This document shows positions 16,517-24,426 of a stretch of 64,000 bases of DNA, one piece after another; position 1 is the stretch's first letter; each line of letters starts with the position of its first letter. The notes under the pieces are model-generated. The model worked only from the letters and a program-made list of their open reading frames with translations. It was not told where the DNA came from and made no database searches. Source of the DNA: Ancylobacter sonchi (GTDB lineage Bacteria > Pseudomonadota > Alphaproteobacteria > Rhizobiales > Xanthobacteraceae); NCBI RefSeq assembly GCF_018390695.1, contig NZ_JAHBGF010000019.1, positions 86,214 through 150,213 on the forward strand, written 5' to 3'. A program made the position numbers and the translations under genes.

Positions 16517-17059
16517 ATGAGCCCCTGCCTGAGGAAGGACCTTGTGCCGGCCGAACCGGAGCTCGCTCCGGTCGGCCGCCAGGAATACCGCGACGCCATG
16601 GCCCGCCTCGGCGCGGCGGTGAACGTGGTGACTACCGACGGACCCGGCGGGCGGCACGGCTTCACCGCCTCCGCCGTGTGCAGCGTCACCGACGACCCGC
16701 CGACGCTGCTGGTGTGCCTCAATCGCGGCTCCTCGGCGAGCTCGACCATCCACGCCAACGGGGTGCTGTGCGTCAACACGCTGGCGGCCGGGCAGCAGGA
16801 ACTGTCCGACCGCTTCGGCGGCAGGGTGCCGCCGGCCGAGCGCTTCCATGCCGGCGAATGGCGTCCCGGCATCACCGGCGCGCCGGTGCTGGTCGGGGCG
16901 CTGGCGAGCTTCGATTGCCGCATCACCCGCTTCGTCGAGGTCGGCACCCATGACGTGCTGTTCTGCGAGGTCGTCGGGCTCGACGAGGCCGGTACGCGCG
17001 AGGGGCTGATGTATTTCCTGCGCGGCTATCACGCGCTGGGCAAGCCGACGCCGGAATGA
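16517..17059 (+). CDS. Flavin reductase (NtaB/RutF/HpaC-like)
   Basis: A 180-residue flavin reductase domain protein. Typical segments are the GGRHGFTASAVCSVTDDPPTLLV strand pair (flavin binding) and VNTLAAGQQELSDRFGG. It reduces FMN with NAD(P)H and supplies it to the monooxygenase encoded just upstream, making a two-component system. AGGAGG Shine-Dalgarno 8 bases before the start. Last gene of the TetR-controlled operon; the next gene is convergent and begins its stop 19 bp away. Confidence 0.92.
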   Translation: MSPCLRKDLVPAEPELAPVGRQEYRDAMARLGAAVNVVTTDGPGGRHGFTASAVCSVTDDPPTLLVCLNRGSSASSTIHANGVLCVNTLAAGQQELSDRFGGRVPPAERFHAGEWRPGITGAPVLVGALASFDCRITRFVEVGTHDVLFCEVVGLDEAGTREGLMYFLRGYHALGKPTPE

Positions 17060-17077
17060 GCCGGCGCGGCCTCGCCG

Positions 17078-17728
17078 TCATCGGCGGGCGACGGCGGGAA
17101 GCCAGGATTCCACCGTCGGCAGGATGCGCGAGACGATGACCTCGACCCCCGCCGCGTTGGGGTGCATGCCGTCGCGCAGGTTGAGCGCCGGCATCGCCAC
17201 CACCCCGGACAGGAAGAAGCGGTAGAGCGGCACGCCGTGCCGGCGGGCGAGCCGCGGATAGATCGCCTGGAAGCGCGCCATATAGGCGAGCCCCTGGCTC
17301 GGCGGCGCCATCATTCCCGCCAGCAGCACGGCGATGCCCCGCGCCCTGAGACGCGACAGGATGGCATCGAGCGCCGCCTCCGTCTCGGCCGGATCGAGGC
17401 CGCGCAGCGCGTCATTGGCGCCGAGTTCGAGAATCACCCCCTGCGTGCCGGGCGGCACCGCCCGGTTGAGCCGGGCCAGCCCGGCGCCCGCCGTATCGCC
17501 GGAGACCCCGGCATTGACGACGGTGACGTCGTGGCCGCGCGCGCGCAGCGCCGCCTGGAGCCGTGCCGGGAAGGCTTCGCCTCCGGCAAGGCGATAGCCG
17601 CTGGTCAGGCTGTCGCCGAGCGCGACGATGCGCAGGGTTTGCGCCTGCGCCCCGAGGGCCGGCAGCAGCAGAACCACCAGCACGAGAGCGAGCGTTCGAA
17701 GCCGGAGCGGCGGCGCGGGTGAACTCAT
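17078..17728 (-). CDS. TesA-like arylesterase / lysophospholipase (SGNH hydrolase)
   Basis: A 216-residue SGNH/GDSL hydrolase with an N-terminal signal peptide (RTLALVLVVLLLPALGAQA). Block I has the nucleophile Ser (ALGDSLTSGY), block III the Asn (ELGANDALRG) and block V the Asp and His (DGMHPNAAG). This is the TesA type: a periplasmic enzyme with thioesterase, arylesterase and lysophospholipase activities. In many proteobacteria tesA sits opposite an ABC transporter (YbbAP); that is not the case here. Stands alone. Confidence 0.9.
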   Translation of the reverse strand: MSSPAPPLRLRTLALVLVVLLLPALGAQAQTLRIVALGDSLTSGYRLAGGEAFPARLQAALRARGHDVTVVNAGVSGDTAGAGLARLNRAVPPGTQGVILELGANDALRGLDPAETEAALDAILSRLRARGIAVLLAGMMAPPSQGLAYMARFQAIYPRLARRHGVPLYRFFLSGVVAMPALNLRDGMHPNAAGVEVIVSRILPTVESWLPAVARR

Positions 17729-17910
17729 CAGCGTTATATCCGATGTCCGTCCGTCATGATCCAGTCCCGCGGCCCCGACTTCACTTACCTCTTATCGGCG
17801 AGGCCGCCCTCGGGGGCCGGTCTCCCGCCCGTTGCGGCGCGGATGGCCGTCGCCTGATCGGAACCCCCTTTCCGCCGCCGCGTTGGCACCGAAAGCAGGG
17901 GAGATGCCGA

Positions 17911-18204
17911 ATGAGGATAGCAAGCACTCTGGCGACGTGTGCCGTGCTGATAGCAGCCGGCTGGCCGGCCGCAGCGCAGGATGCCGGTGCGCCGACGGGA
18001 ACGCCTCCGCCTCCGCCGTCGATGTCCCAGCCGCCAGTCGGCGGTCAGGACGCTCCAGCCGTCCGGCCGCCGGACCCGACGCCGGAGCAGGGATCGGTGG
18101 TGCGGCAGCCGCCCCCGGGACCGCCGCCCGAGGGCGCGGCGAAGGAGACGACTCTTCCGGACTGCACCCCACCGAACTGCGGCACGCCGAAGATCATGGA
18201 ATGA
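17911..18204 (+). CDS. Small secreted proline-rich protein, function unknown
   Basis: A 97-residue protein with a signal peptide (IASTLATCAVLIAAGWPAAAQ, cleavage near residue 22) followed by a low-complexity Pro/Gly region (runs of PPPPP and PPPGPPPEG) and two cysteines close to the C-terminus (PDCTPPNCG) that could pair in the periplasm. I do not recognise a family. An AGGGGAGA Shine-Dalgarno lies 8 bases upstream of 17911. Convergent with the NADH dehydrogenase gene. Confidence 0.6.
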   Translation: MRIASTLATCAVLIAAGWPAAAQDAGAPTGTPPPPPSMSQPPVGGQDAPAVRPPDPTPEQGSVVRQPPPGPPPEGAAKETTLPDCTPPNCGTPKIME

Positions 18205-18226
18205 ACGGACGCGACGTTCCCGGCCG

Positions 18227-19543
18227 TCACGAGGGCGGCGGGGCTGTCGCCGTCGGGGTGCCGGGCGCCGGGTCGCCGGTGATCAGCCGGGCGGAGCGCT
18301 GGTGGGTCAGGTAGTTCCACAGCCAGCTCAGCGCCACCGCGATCCGGTTGCGGGTGCCGATCAGGAAGTAGACGTGCACCACGCCCCAGAACGCCCACCC
18401 GGTGAACCCCTTCAGCTGCCAGCGTCCGAGCTTCACCACCGCGGCGTTGCGCCCGATGGTAGCGAGGTCGCCGACATGGCGGTAGCGGAAGGCGCCCGGC
18501 GACCGCTTGCCGGCGACCCGCGCCGCGATCACCGCCGCGACGTGGTCGCCCATCTGCTTGGCGGCCGGCGCGATGCCGGGAATCGGCCGGCCATTGGCCG
18601 GCGGAGGGGCCGAGGTGTCGCCGATGACGAAGATATCGGGATCGCCGGGCAAAGTGAGGTCCGCGCCGACGAGGCAGCGTCCCGCGCGATCGGTCTCGGC
18701 GCCGAGCCATTGCGCCGCCGCCGAGGCGCGCACGCCGGCGGCCCAGATCTTGGTCGAGGAGTGGATGCGCTCGCCGCCGGCGAGGTCGACATGGTCGGGA
18801 CCGCAATCGATCACCGCGCGGCCGGTCATTACCTCCACGCCCATCTGCTCCAGCTTCTGGCGCGCATAGGCGGAGAGCGGCTCGGGGAAGCTCGGCAGGA
18901 TGCGCTCGCCGGCCTCGATCAGCAGGATGCGGGCGGTGCGCGGGTCCACCCGCTTGAAGTCCGGCGCCAGCGCGTGGCGCGCCACCTCGGCTACCGCCCC
19001 GGCGAGCTCGACGCCGGTCGGTCCGCCGCCGATGATGACGAAGGTGAGCAGGCGCCGCCGCAACTCGTCGTCATCGGTCGCCTCGGCGCGCTCGAAGGAG
19101 ACGAGGATGCTGCGCCGCAGCCGGGTGGCGTCCTCGATGTCCTTGAGGCCGGGCGCGTCGGCGGCCCAGTCGTCATGGCCGAAATAGGAATGCGTGGCCC
19201 CGGTGGCGAGCACGAGGATGTCGTAGGGAATGCGCCCCTCGCTGGTGACGAGCTCGCGGGCGGCGCGGTCGACGCCCTCGGCGCGGGCCATCAGCATCGT
19301 CACGTTGGACTGCCGTGACAGTACGTGCCGCACCGGCCAGGCGATGTCGGCCGGCGAGAGCACGGCGGTGGCCACCTGATAGAGCAGCGGCTGGAAGCAA
19401 TGGTAGTTGTGCCGGTCGATCAGCGTGATGTCGACCGGTGCGCCGGCGAGGCCGCGTGCCGCCTGAAGGCCGCCGAAGCCGGCGCCGGCGATCACCACGC
19501 GGGTTCGGTGAGTTTGGGTGGGTGTCTCGATCTTGCTGTTCAT
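18227..19543 (-). CDS. ndh: Type II NADH dehydrogenase (NDH-2)
   Basis: A 438-residue FAD protein. Two dinucleotide-binding motifs are present: VVIAGAGFGGLQAARGL at the N-terminus (FAD) and FVIIGGGPTGVELAGAVAE near residue 165 (NADH). The C-terminal 60 residues contain amphipathic and hydrophobic helices (GFTGWAFWGVVHVYFLIG) for membrane attachment. It oxidises NADH and reduces quinone without proton pumping. The start at 19543 (MNSKIE) puts the FAD motif 15 residues in, as usual; longer frames run into the promoter. A GTGGAA-AG-TTCCAC palindrome lies 63 bp upstream. Confidence 0.9.
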   Translation of the reverse strand: MNSKIETPTQTHRTRVVIAGAGFGGLQAARGLAGAPVDITLIDRHNYHCFQPLLYQVATAVLSPADIAWPVRHVLSRQSNVTMLMARAEGVDRAARELVTSEGRIPYDILVLATGATHSYFGHDDWAADAPGLKDIEDATRLRRSILVSFERAEATDDDELRRRLLTFVIIGGGPTGVELAGAVAEVARHALAPDFKRVDPRTARILLIEAGERILPSFPEPLSAYARQKLEQMGVEVMTGRAVIDCGPDHVDLAGGERIHSSTKIWAAGVRASAAAQWLGAETDRAGRCLVGADLTLPGDPDIFVIGDTSAPPPANGRPIPGIAPAAKQMGDHVAAVIAARVAGKRSPGAFRYRHVGDLATIGRNAAVVKLGRWQLKGFTGWAFWGVVHVYFLIGTRNRIAVALSWLWNYLTHQRSARLITGDPAPGTPTATAPPPS

Positions 19544-19997
19544 TGCCTGCACACACTGATGTCGTCGTGCCCCCGGCGACCCGCTGTCATGATGGATGAT
19601 CCTGTGTGGAAAGTTCCACCCCTTGGACGTGCGGCGAACGTGCACTTGGGCAAGCGCGCCGACGGGCAGGCCGGATCGTTAAGGCAGGCTAACAAATCAG
19701 GCTGTCTTTCTAAATGGAACTAACGGACATGCGGTCCTATGGTCAGCTTCGAGCAGCACGACAGATCGCTGCCGCACCGTGAACCGGGACGTGATCCCGG
19801 CTTCGGGGTGGAGGACAAAACGCCGCTTTCGACCCAACCCGCACCGTCCCCGACGCCGGCCCCGTGGCCGCGCGCGTCCGTGAACGACGCCTGACGCGCC
19901 GCCTCCCGAACAGGAGAGCCGCGCCGGCGCTCCCTCATGGCCCGCGCCGTCCCGGCTCGACCCGAGGGACACCAGGATCGCATCTGAGGATCGCACG
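19544..19997. other. Intergenic region between divergent ndh and sugar-acid cluster
   Basis: About 450 bp with no supported gene. It must carry two divergent promoters. A perfect 14-bp palindrome GTGGAA-AG-TTCCAC (19606-19619) near ndh is a candidate operator. A relatively AT-rich stretch around 19670-19720 is the likely promoter zone; the part from 19735 to 19990 is GC-rich with no recognised content. Confidence 0.5.
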
Positions 19998-21356
19998 ATG
20001 AATCTCTCGACCTTGCTTCAAGCCCGCGCCGCCGCCGGCCGTCCGGTCCGGGCCGGCCTGATCGGCGCCGGCAAATTCGGCTCGATGGTGCTCGCGCAGG
20101 CGCAGCGCATCGAGGGACTGCAGATCGTCGCCGTCGCCGACCTCAATGTCGGCAAGGCGCGGGAATCGCTGGCGCGGGTCGGCTGGCCGGCGGAACGCTA
20201 CGCGGCGACCAGCGCCGGCGACGCGGTGAAGACCGGCCGCACCTTCGTCACCGACGACGTGGCGGCGCTGCTGGCCTGCGACGAGATCGAATGCGTCATC
20301 GAAGCCACCGGCCACCCGATCGCCGGCACCCGCCACGCGCTGGCCGCCATCGACGCCCGCAAGCATGTGGTGATGGTCAATGTCGAGGCCGACGTCATGG
20401 TCGGGCCGATCCTCGCCGAGCGCGCCCGCCGGCAGGGCGTCATCTATTCCATGGCCTATGGCGACCAGCCGGCGCTGATCTGCGAGCTGGTCGACTGGGC
20501 CCGCGCCACCGGCTTCGAGATCACCGCCGCCGGCAAGGGCATGAATTTCGAGCCGCGCTACCGCTATTCCACCCCCGACACCGTCTGGGGCTTCTTCGGC
20601 TGGACCGAGGAGGAGGTGAAGGCCGGCGACTTCAACCCGAAGATGTACAATTCCTTCACCGACGGCACCAAGGCGGCGATCGAGATGGCGGCGGTCGCCA
20701 ACGGCACCGGCCTCGACTGCCCCGATGACGGGTTGGCCTTCCCGCCAGCCGGCCTGCACGACCTCGCCAAGGTGTTCCGCCCGGCGGCGGATGGCGGGCG
20801 CATGGCGCGCTCCGGCCTCGTCGACATCGCCGCCAGCCAGGAGCCGGACGGGCGCGAGGTCTACAACAACATCCGCTACGGCGTGTTCGTCACCTTCAAG
20901 GCGCATAACGAATATGCCCGCGCCTGCTTCAAGCAGTACGGCCTCCTGACCGACCCGTCCGGCTGGTACGCCTCGATGTGGCGCCCGTTCCACATCATCG
21001 GGCTGGAGACCTCGGTGAGCGTGCTCTCGGCCTGCCTGCGCGGCGAGCCGACCGGCTGCTCGAAGGAGTTCCGCGGCGACGCGGTCGCCACCGCCAAGAA
21101 GGACATGCAGCCCGGCGAGATGCTGGACGGCGAAGGCGGCTACGCGGTGTGGGCCAACGCCATTCCGGCGACCCGCAGCCTCGACCTCCGGGCGCTGCCG
21201 ATCGGCCTCGCCCACAACGTCAAGCTCAAGCGGCCGCTCAAGAAGGACCAGATCGTCTCCTTCGACGATGTCGAGCTGACCGCCGATCTCGACGTGGTCC
21301 GGCTGCGCCGGGAGATGGAAGACACCTTCCGCCCCGGCACCAGCGTCGCCGCCTGA
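19998..21356 (+). CDS. Homoserine-dehydrogenase-like NAD(P) oxidoreductase with SAF domain
   Basis: A 452-residue protein. Residues about 18-170 form a Rossmann fold (AGLIGAGKFGSMVLAQAQ, CVIEATGHPIAGTRHAL, KHVVMVNVEADVMVGP) like homoserine dehydrogenase and Gfo/Idh/MocA enzymes. The last ~80 residues resemble a SAF domain (LPIGLAHNVKLKRPLKKDQIVSFDDVEL). It lacks the regulatory parts of true homoserine dehydrogenase. Relatives occur with TRAP transporters and acid-sugar genes, which matches this context (HIBADH-family dehydrogenase, TRAP system, gluconokinase). I infer a dehydrogenase or oxidoisomerase acting on a polyhydroxy acid; the exact reaction is unknown. Confidence 0.8.
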   Translation: MNLSTLLQARAAAGRPVRAGLIGAGKFGSMVLAQAQRIEGLQIVAVADLNVGKARESLARVGWPAERYAATSAGDAVKTGRTFVTDDVAALLACDEIECVIEATGHPIAGTRHALAAIDARKHVVMVNVEADVMVGPILAERARRQGVIYSMAYGDQPALICELVDWARATGFEITAAGKGMNFEPRYRYSTPDTVWGFFGWTEEEVKAGDFNPKMYNSFTDGTKAAIEMAAVANGTGLDCPDDGLAFPPAGLHDLAKVFRPAADGGRMARSGLVDIAASQEPDGREVYNNIRYGVFVTFKAHNEYARACFKQYGLLTDPSGWYASMWRPFHIIGLETSVSVLSACLRGEPTGCSKEFRGDAVATAKKDMQPGEMLDGEGGYAVWANAIPATRSLDLRALPIGLAHNVKLKRPLKKDQIVSFDDVELTADLDVVRLRREMEDTFRPGTSVAA

Positions 21357-21438
21357 GGCGCCGGCGAGGGCAGGGCGGTTCGCGCCTCCCTGCCTTCGCA
21401 CCCCGTCTCCGTAACCTCTGCCTTCCCACAGGACGACC

Positions 21439-21750
21439 ATGACCGCCGCCCCGCACACGCCCTTCGTCGTCATCGCCGAGTTCCGGGTGAAGCCCGGCGC
21501 GCTCGACGCCTTCCTCGCCGCCGCGCAGGATGATGCCCGCCATTCGCTCGCCGACGAGCCGGGCTGCCGACAGTTCGACGTCGTGGTGCCGGAAGCCGGC
21601 GACAGCGTGGTGTTCTACGAGGTCTATGACAGCCGCGCCGCCTTCGACGCGCATCTGGAGACGCCGCATCTCGCCCGGTTCCGGCAGGCGTTTCCGCCGC
21701 TGATCGTCGAGGAACGGCCGGTGCGCTTCGCCGCCCGGCAGCATCCGTGA
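21439..21750 (+). CDS. Putative quinol monooxygenase (ABM domain)
   Basis: A 103-residue antibiotic-biosynthesis-monooxygenase-type ferredoxin-like protein (FVVIAEFRVKPGALDAFLAAAQ ... EPGCRQFDVVVPE ... FYEVYDSRAAFDAHLETPHL). The family includes YgiN quinol monooxygenase and LsrG isomerase, both small homodimeric cofactor-free proteins. In sugar-acid clusters such proteins may isomerise or detoxify a dicarbonyl intermediate. Located between two dehydrogenase genes and overlapping an alternative start of the next gene, so it belongs to the operon. Confidence 0.85.
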   Translation: MTAAPHTPFVVIAEFRVKPGALDAFLAAAQDDARHSLADEPGCRQFDVVVPEAGDSVVFYEVYDSRAAFDAHLETPHLARFRQAFPPLIVEERPVRFAARQHP

Positions 21751-21773
21751 CGACCGGATCAGGAGACACCGCG

Positions 21774-22694
21774 ATGGCCGATATCCCTTTGCCCACACCG
21801 CTGCGCCGGATCGGCCTCATCGGCACCGGCATCATGGGCGGCCACATGGCGCGACGGCTGGCGCAGGCCGGCTTCGCCGTGCAGGCGTGGAACCGCACGG
21901 CGGCGAAGGCCGAGGGGCTGGTCGCCGATGGCGTCGGCCTCGCCGCCTCCGCCAAGGCGGCGGCCACCGGTGCCGACGCGGTGGTGTGCATGCTTTCCTC
22001 CGGCCCGGTCTGCGACGCCGTGCTCGGTGGGCCGGAAGGGGTGATCGCCGCCATGCGCACCGGCGCGACTTTGGTGGTGATGAGCTCGATCCCGGTGGAG
22101 ACCGCCCGCGCCCAGGCCGAGACCTGCGCCCGCCGCGGCCTGCGCTATGTCGATGCGCCGGTGTCCGGCGGCGAGCGCGGCGCCCGCGAGGGCACGCTCT
22201 CCATCATGGCGGGCGGCGAGGCACGCACCATTGCCGATCTCGCGCCGCTGTTCGCGCCGCTCGGGCGCGTCACCCATGTCGGGCCGGCCGGCTCGGGCGA
22301 GCTCGCCAAGCTCGCCAACCAGCTGATCGTCGCCTCGAACATCTGCGCGGTGGCGGAGGCCCTGCTGCTCGCCGAGCGCGGTGGCGCCGACCCCGAAAAG
22401 GTGCGCGAGGCGCTGCTCGGCGGCTTTGCCGACTCGACCGTGCTGCGCCTGCACGGCGAACGCATGGTACGCGGCGACTACGCGCCGGGCGGCCCGGCCA
22501 AGTATCAGGTGAAGGACACCTCGACGGCGCTGCGCTTCGCCCGCTCGCACGGCCTCACTTTGCCGGTCGCCGCCACGGTCGACCTTCTGTTCCAGAATCT
22601 GGTCGAGCACGGCGGCGCCGATCTCGACCACAGCGCCGTGCTCCTCGAGCTGCGGCGCGCCAACCAGCCGGCGGAGGCTTCCGCCGACGCCTGA
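21774..22694 (+). CDS. HIBADH-family NAD(P)-dependent dehydrogenase
   Basis: A 306-residue beta-hydroxyacid dehydrogenase. Nucleotide-binding motif IGLIGTGIMGGHMARRLAQAG at the N-terminus, substrate-binding signature DAPVSGGERGAREGTLSIM, and the catalytic Lys in GSGELAKLANQLIV. Relatives are tartronate-semialdehyde reductase, 3-hydroxyisobutyrate dehydrogenase and L-threonate/D-erythronate dehydrogenase (LtnD type). In this operon an acid-sugar substrate is the best guess. The ATG at 21774 with AGGAGA 7-8 bases upstream is preferred over an in-frame GTG at 21747 that overlaps the preceding gene. Confidence 0.9.
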   Translation: MADIPLPTPLRRIGLIGTGIMGGHMARRLAQAGFAVQAWNRTAAKAEGLVADGVGLAASAKAAATGADAVVCMLSSGPVCDAVLGGPEGVIAAMRTGATLVVMSSIPVETARAQAETCARRGLRYVDAPVSGGERGAREGTLSIMAGGEARTIADLAPLFAPLGRVTHVGPAGSGELAKLANQLIVASNICAVAEALLLAERGGADPEKVREALLGGFADSTVLRLHGERMVRGDYAPGGPAKYQVKDTSTALRFARSHGLTLPVAATVDLLFQNLVEHGGADLDHSAVLLELRRANQPAEASADA

Positions 22695-22751
22695 CCATGG
22701 CAAATAATGCCAGTCAACCGGGACAGAGAATCCCGCTACGGAGGAAACGAC

Positions 22752-23747
22752 ATGAACGCCTTCTCGATCCGCGGCCTCCTGGTCGCTGCCTCGCTCGCCC
22801 TCGCGGTTCCCGCCGGCGCCGAGACGCTCACCCTCTCCACGCCGGATGCCGACACCTCGGAGATCACCCTCGCCGCCAAGCACTTCGCTGAAGTGGTGAA
22901 GCAGAAGACCAATGGCGAACTTGAGATCAAGGTCTTCCCGAACGGTACTCTCTATGGCGGCGACCCCTCGGCCGGGGTGAAGCAGCTGGCGGGCGGCTCG
23001 CTCGACATGCTGCTCAACGCCACCTCGCTCTACGCCACCTTCAACCCGAAATTCACCGCCATCGCGGTGCCCTATCTGTTCGATGGCACCGACCAGCTGC
23101 GCGCCTATCTCGACAGCGAGCTTGGCGAGGAACTGCGTGGCGACCTGTCGAAGATCGGCATTGTCGGCCTCGATTTGTGGTCGCGCCCGCTGCGGCAGAT
23201 CACCAATTCCAAGCGGCCGATCACCTCGCCGGACGATCTGAAGGGCCTGAAGCTGCGGGTGCCGAACAACCCGCTCTGGGTGAAGTTCTTCGGCGCGATG
23301 GGCGCGGCGCCCACCCCGATGGCCTTCGCCGAGGTGTATAATGCGCTCCAGCTCGGCGTGGTGGACGGGCAGGAGAACCCGGTCAACGTGCCGGTCAGCG
23401 CCCGCCTCTACGAAGTGCAGAAATACCTGACCATCTCCAACCACATCGCCGATGCCTGGGTGCTCGGCATGAATCCGCGCCGCTACCAGGCGCTGCCGGA
23501 CAAGTTCAAGACCGCGCTCGCCGAGGCCGCCAAGGAGACCGAGGACTGGAAGGCGAAGGCCGACGCCGCCGACATCGCCGCCTCCATCGCCACGCTGGAG
23601 AAGAACGGCATGAAGACCAACGAGCTGAGCCCCGAGCAGCGCGCCGGCTTCGTCGCGGTGTCGAAGAGCCTCTACCCGGTGTTCGAGGCTCTGGTGAAGG
23701 ACCCGTCCTTCTTCCAGCGCACCACCTCCTTCGCCGGCAAGAGCTGA
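22752..23747 (+). CDS. dctP: TRAP transporter substrate-binding protein DctP
   Basis: A 331-residue periplasmic protein with signal peptide (LLVAASLALAVPAGA, cleavage after AGA). It has the DctP signature: the conserved Arg in the GLKLRVPNNPLWVKFF segment that salt-bridges the substrate carboxylate, and AFAEVYNALQLGVVDGQENP. It captures an organic acid, probably a sugar acid here, and hands it to the DctQM permease encoded next. GGAGGA Shine-Dalgarno upstream. A GC hairpin separates it from dctQ. Confidence 0.93.
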   Translation: MNAFSIRGLLVAASLALAVPAGAETLTLSTPDADTSEITLAAKHFAEVVKQKTNGELEIKVFPNGTLYGGDPSAGVKQLAGGSLDMLLNATSLYATFNPKFTAIAVPYLFDGTDQLRAYLDSELGEELRGDLSKIGIVGLDLWSRPLRQITNSKRPITSPDDLKGLKLRVPNNPLWVKFFGAMGAAPTPMAFAEVYNALQLGVVDGQENPVNVPVSARLYEVQKYLTISNHIADAWVLGMNPRRYQALPDKFKTALAEAAKETEDWKAKADAADIAASIATLEKNGMKTNELSPEQRAGFVAVSKSLYPVFEALVKDPSFFQRTTSFAGKS

Positions 23748-23767
23748 CACGGGCGTGCCGAACCCCG

Positions 23768-23789
23768 GCGGCGGCTCCCGAGCCGCCGC
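23768..23789 (+). terminator. Intercistronic hairpin between dctP and dctQ
   Basis: Arms GCGGCGGCT (23768-23776) and AGCCGCCGC (23781-23789) with a four-base loop, followed by a short T/C run. It lies right after dctP and probably lets the binding protein be made in excess over the permease subunits, by partial termination or by protecting the mRNA 3' end. Confidence 0.5.
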
Positions 23790-23817
23790 TTCCCCCTCGC
23801 GGATAGGTGGTGTTCCC

Positions 23818-24426
23818 ATGTCCTCGTCCGACAAATCTTCCCGCGGCTTCTCGCTCGGCCGGCTGGTCGAGGTGGTCGCCGACTACGCGGCGGGCCTCGC
23901 CTGCGGCGGCATCCTGGTGGTGGTGCTGATGCAGGTGATCGGCCGGCTCATCGGCCATCCGCTGCCCTGGACCGAGGAAGCGGTGCGCTTCCTGTTCATC
24001 TGGATGGTGTTCCTCGGCCTCGCCGCCGGCTTCCGCACCGTGGAGAGCGCCCGCGTCGTGGTGTTCCTCGCCATGATGCCGCGCCTGTCGAAGCACATCG
24101 CGGTGCCGATCTATGTCGTGTTCTCGGTCGGCTTCTTCCTGCTGGTCGGCTGGACCGGCATCACCCTGGTCGAGCAGCAGATCATGATGAACGAGGAGGC
24201 GGCGACGCTGCCGATCCCGATGTGGGTGATCGGCCTCGTCATGCCGGTCTCCTCGGTCATCGCCATCCTCGCCATCGTCGATTCGCTGCGGCGCCGGCGC
24301 GAGCTGATCGCGCTGCCGGAAATGGGCCTGCCGCCGGACGAGATCGTCCATGCCGACATCTCGATGACCGGCGGCCACCACCACGTCGCCGCCGGCCCCA
24401 CCGTCACGGGAGCGCACTACCAATGA
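23818..24426 (+). CDS. dctQ: TRAP transporter small permease DctQ
   Basis: A 202-residue membrane protein with four hydrophobic segments and the family motif around LPWTEEAVRFLFIWMVFLGLA (Trp-Thr-Glu-Glu). It is the small membrane subunit of the sodium-driven TRAP transporter. Start MSSSDKSS (23818) is chosen; an upstream GTG at 23755 would translate through the hairpin. The stop codon overlaps the start of dctM (ATGATGA), so translation is coupled. Confidence 0.92.
   Translation: MSSSDKSSRGFSLGRLVEVVADYAAGLACGGILVVVLMQVIGRLIGHPLPWTEEAVRFLFIWMVFLGLAAGFRTVESARVVVFLAMMPRLSKHIAVPIYVVFSVGFFLLVGWTGITLVEQQIMMNEEAATLPIPMWVIGLVMPVSSVIAILAIVDSLRRRRELIALPEMGLPPDEIVHADISMTGGHHHVAAGPTVTGAHYQ

Noticed and set aside
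19697..19996. Open frame of 99 codons upstream of the SAF-domain dehydrogenase
   Set aside because: Low-complexity translation, no ribosome site, and it covers the likely promoter region.
19998..21356. Naming the protein homoserine dehydrogenase or D-apionate oxidoisomerase
   Set aside because: The Rossmann fold is similar, but the SAF domain and the lack of methionine/threonine genes argue against the first, and I could not confirm the second from sequence.
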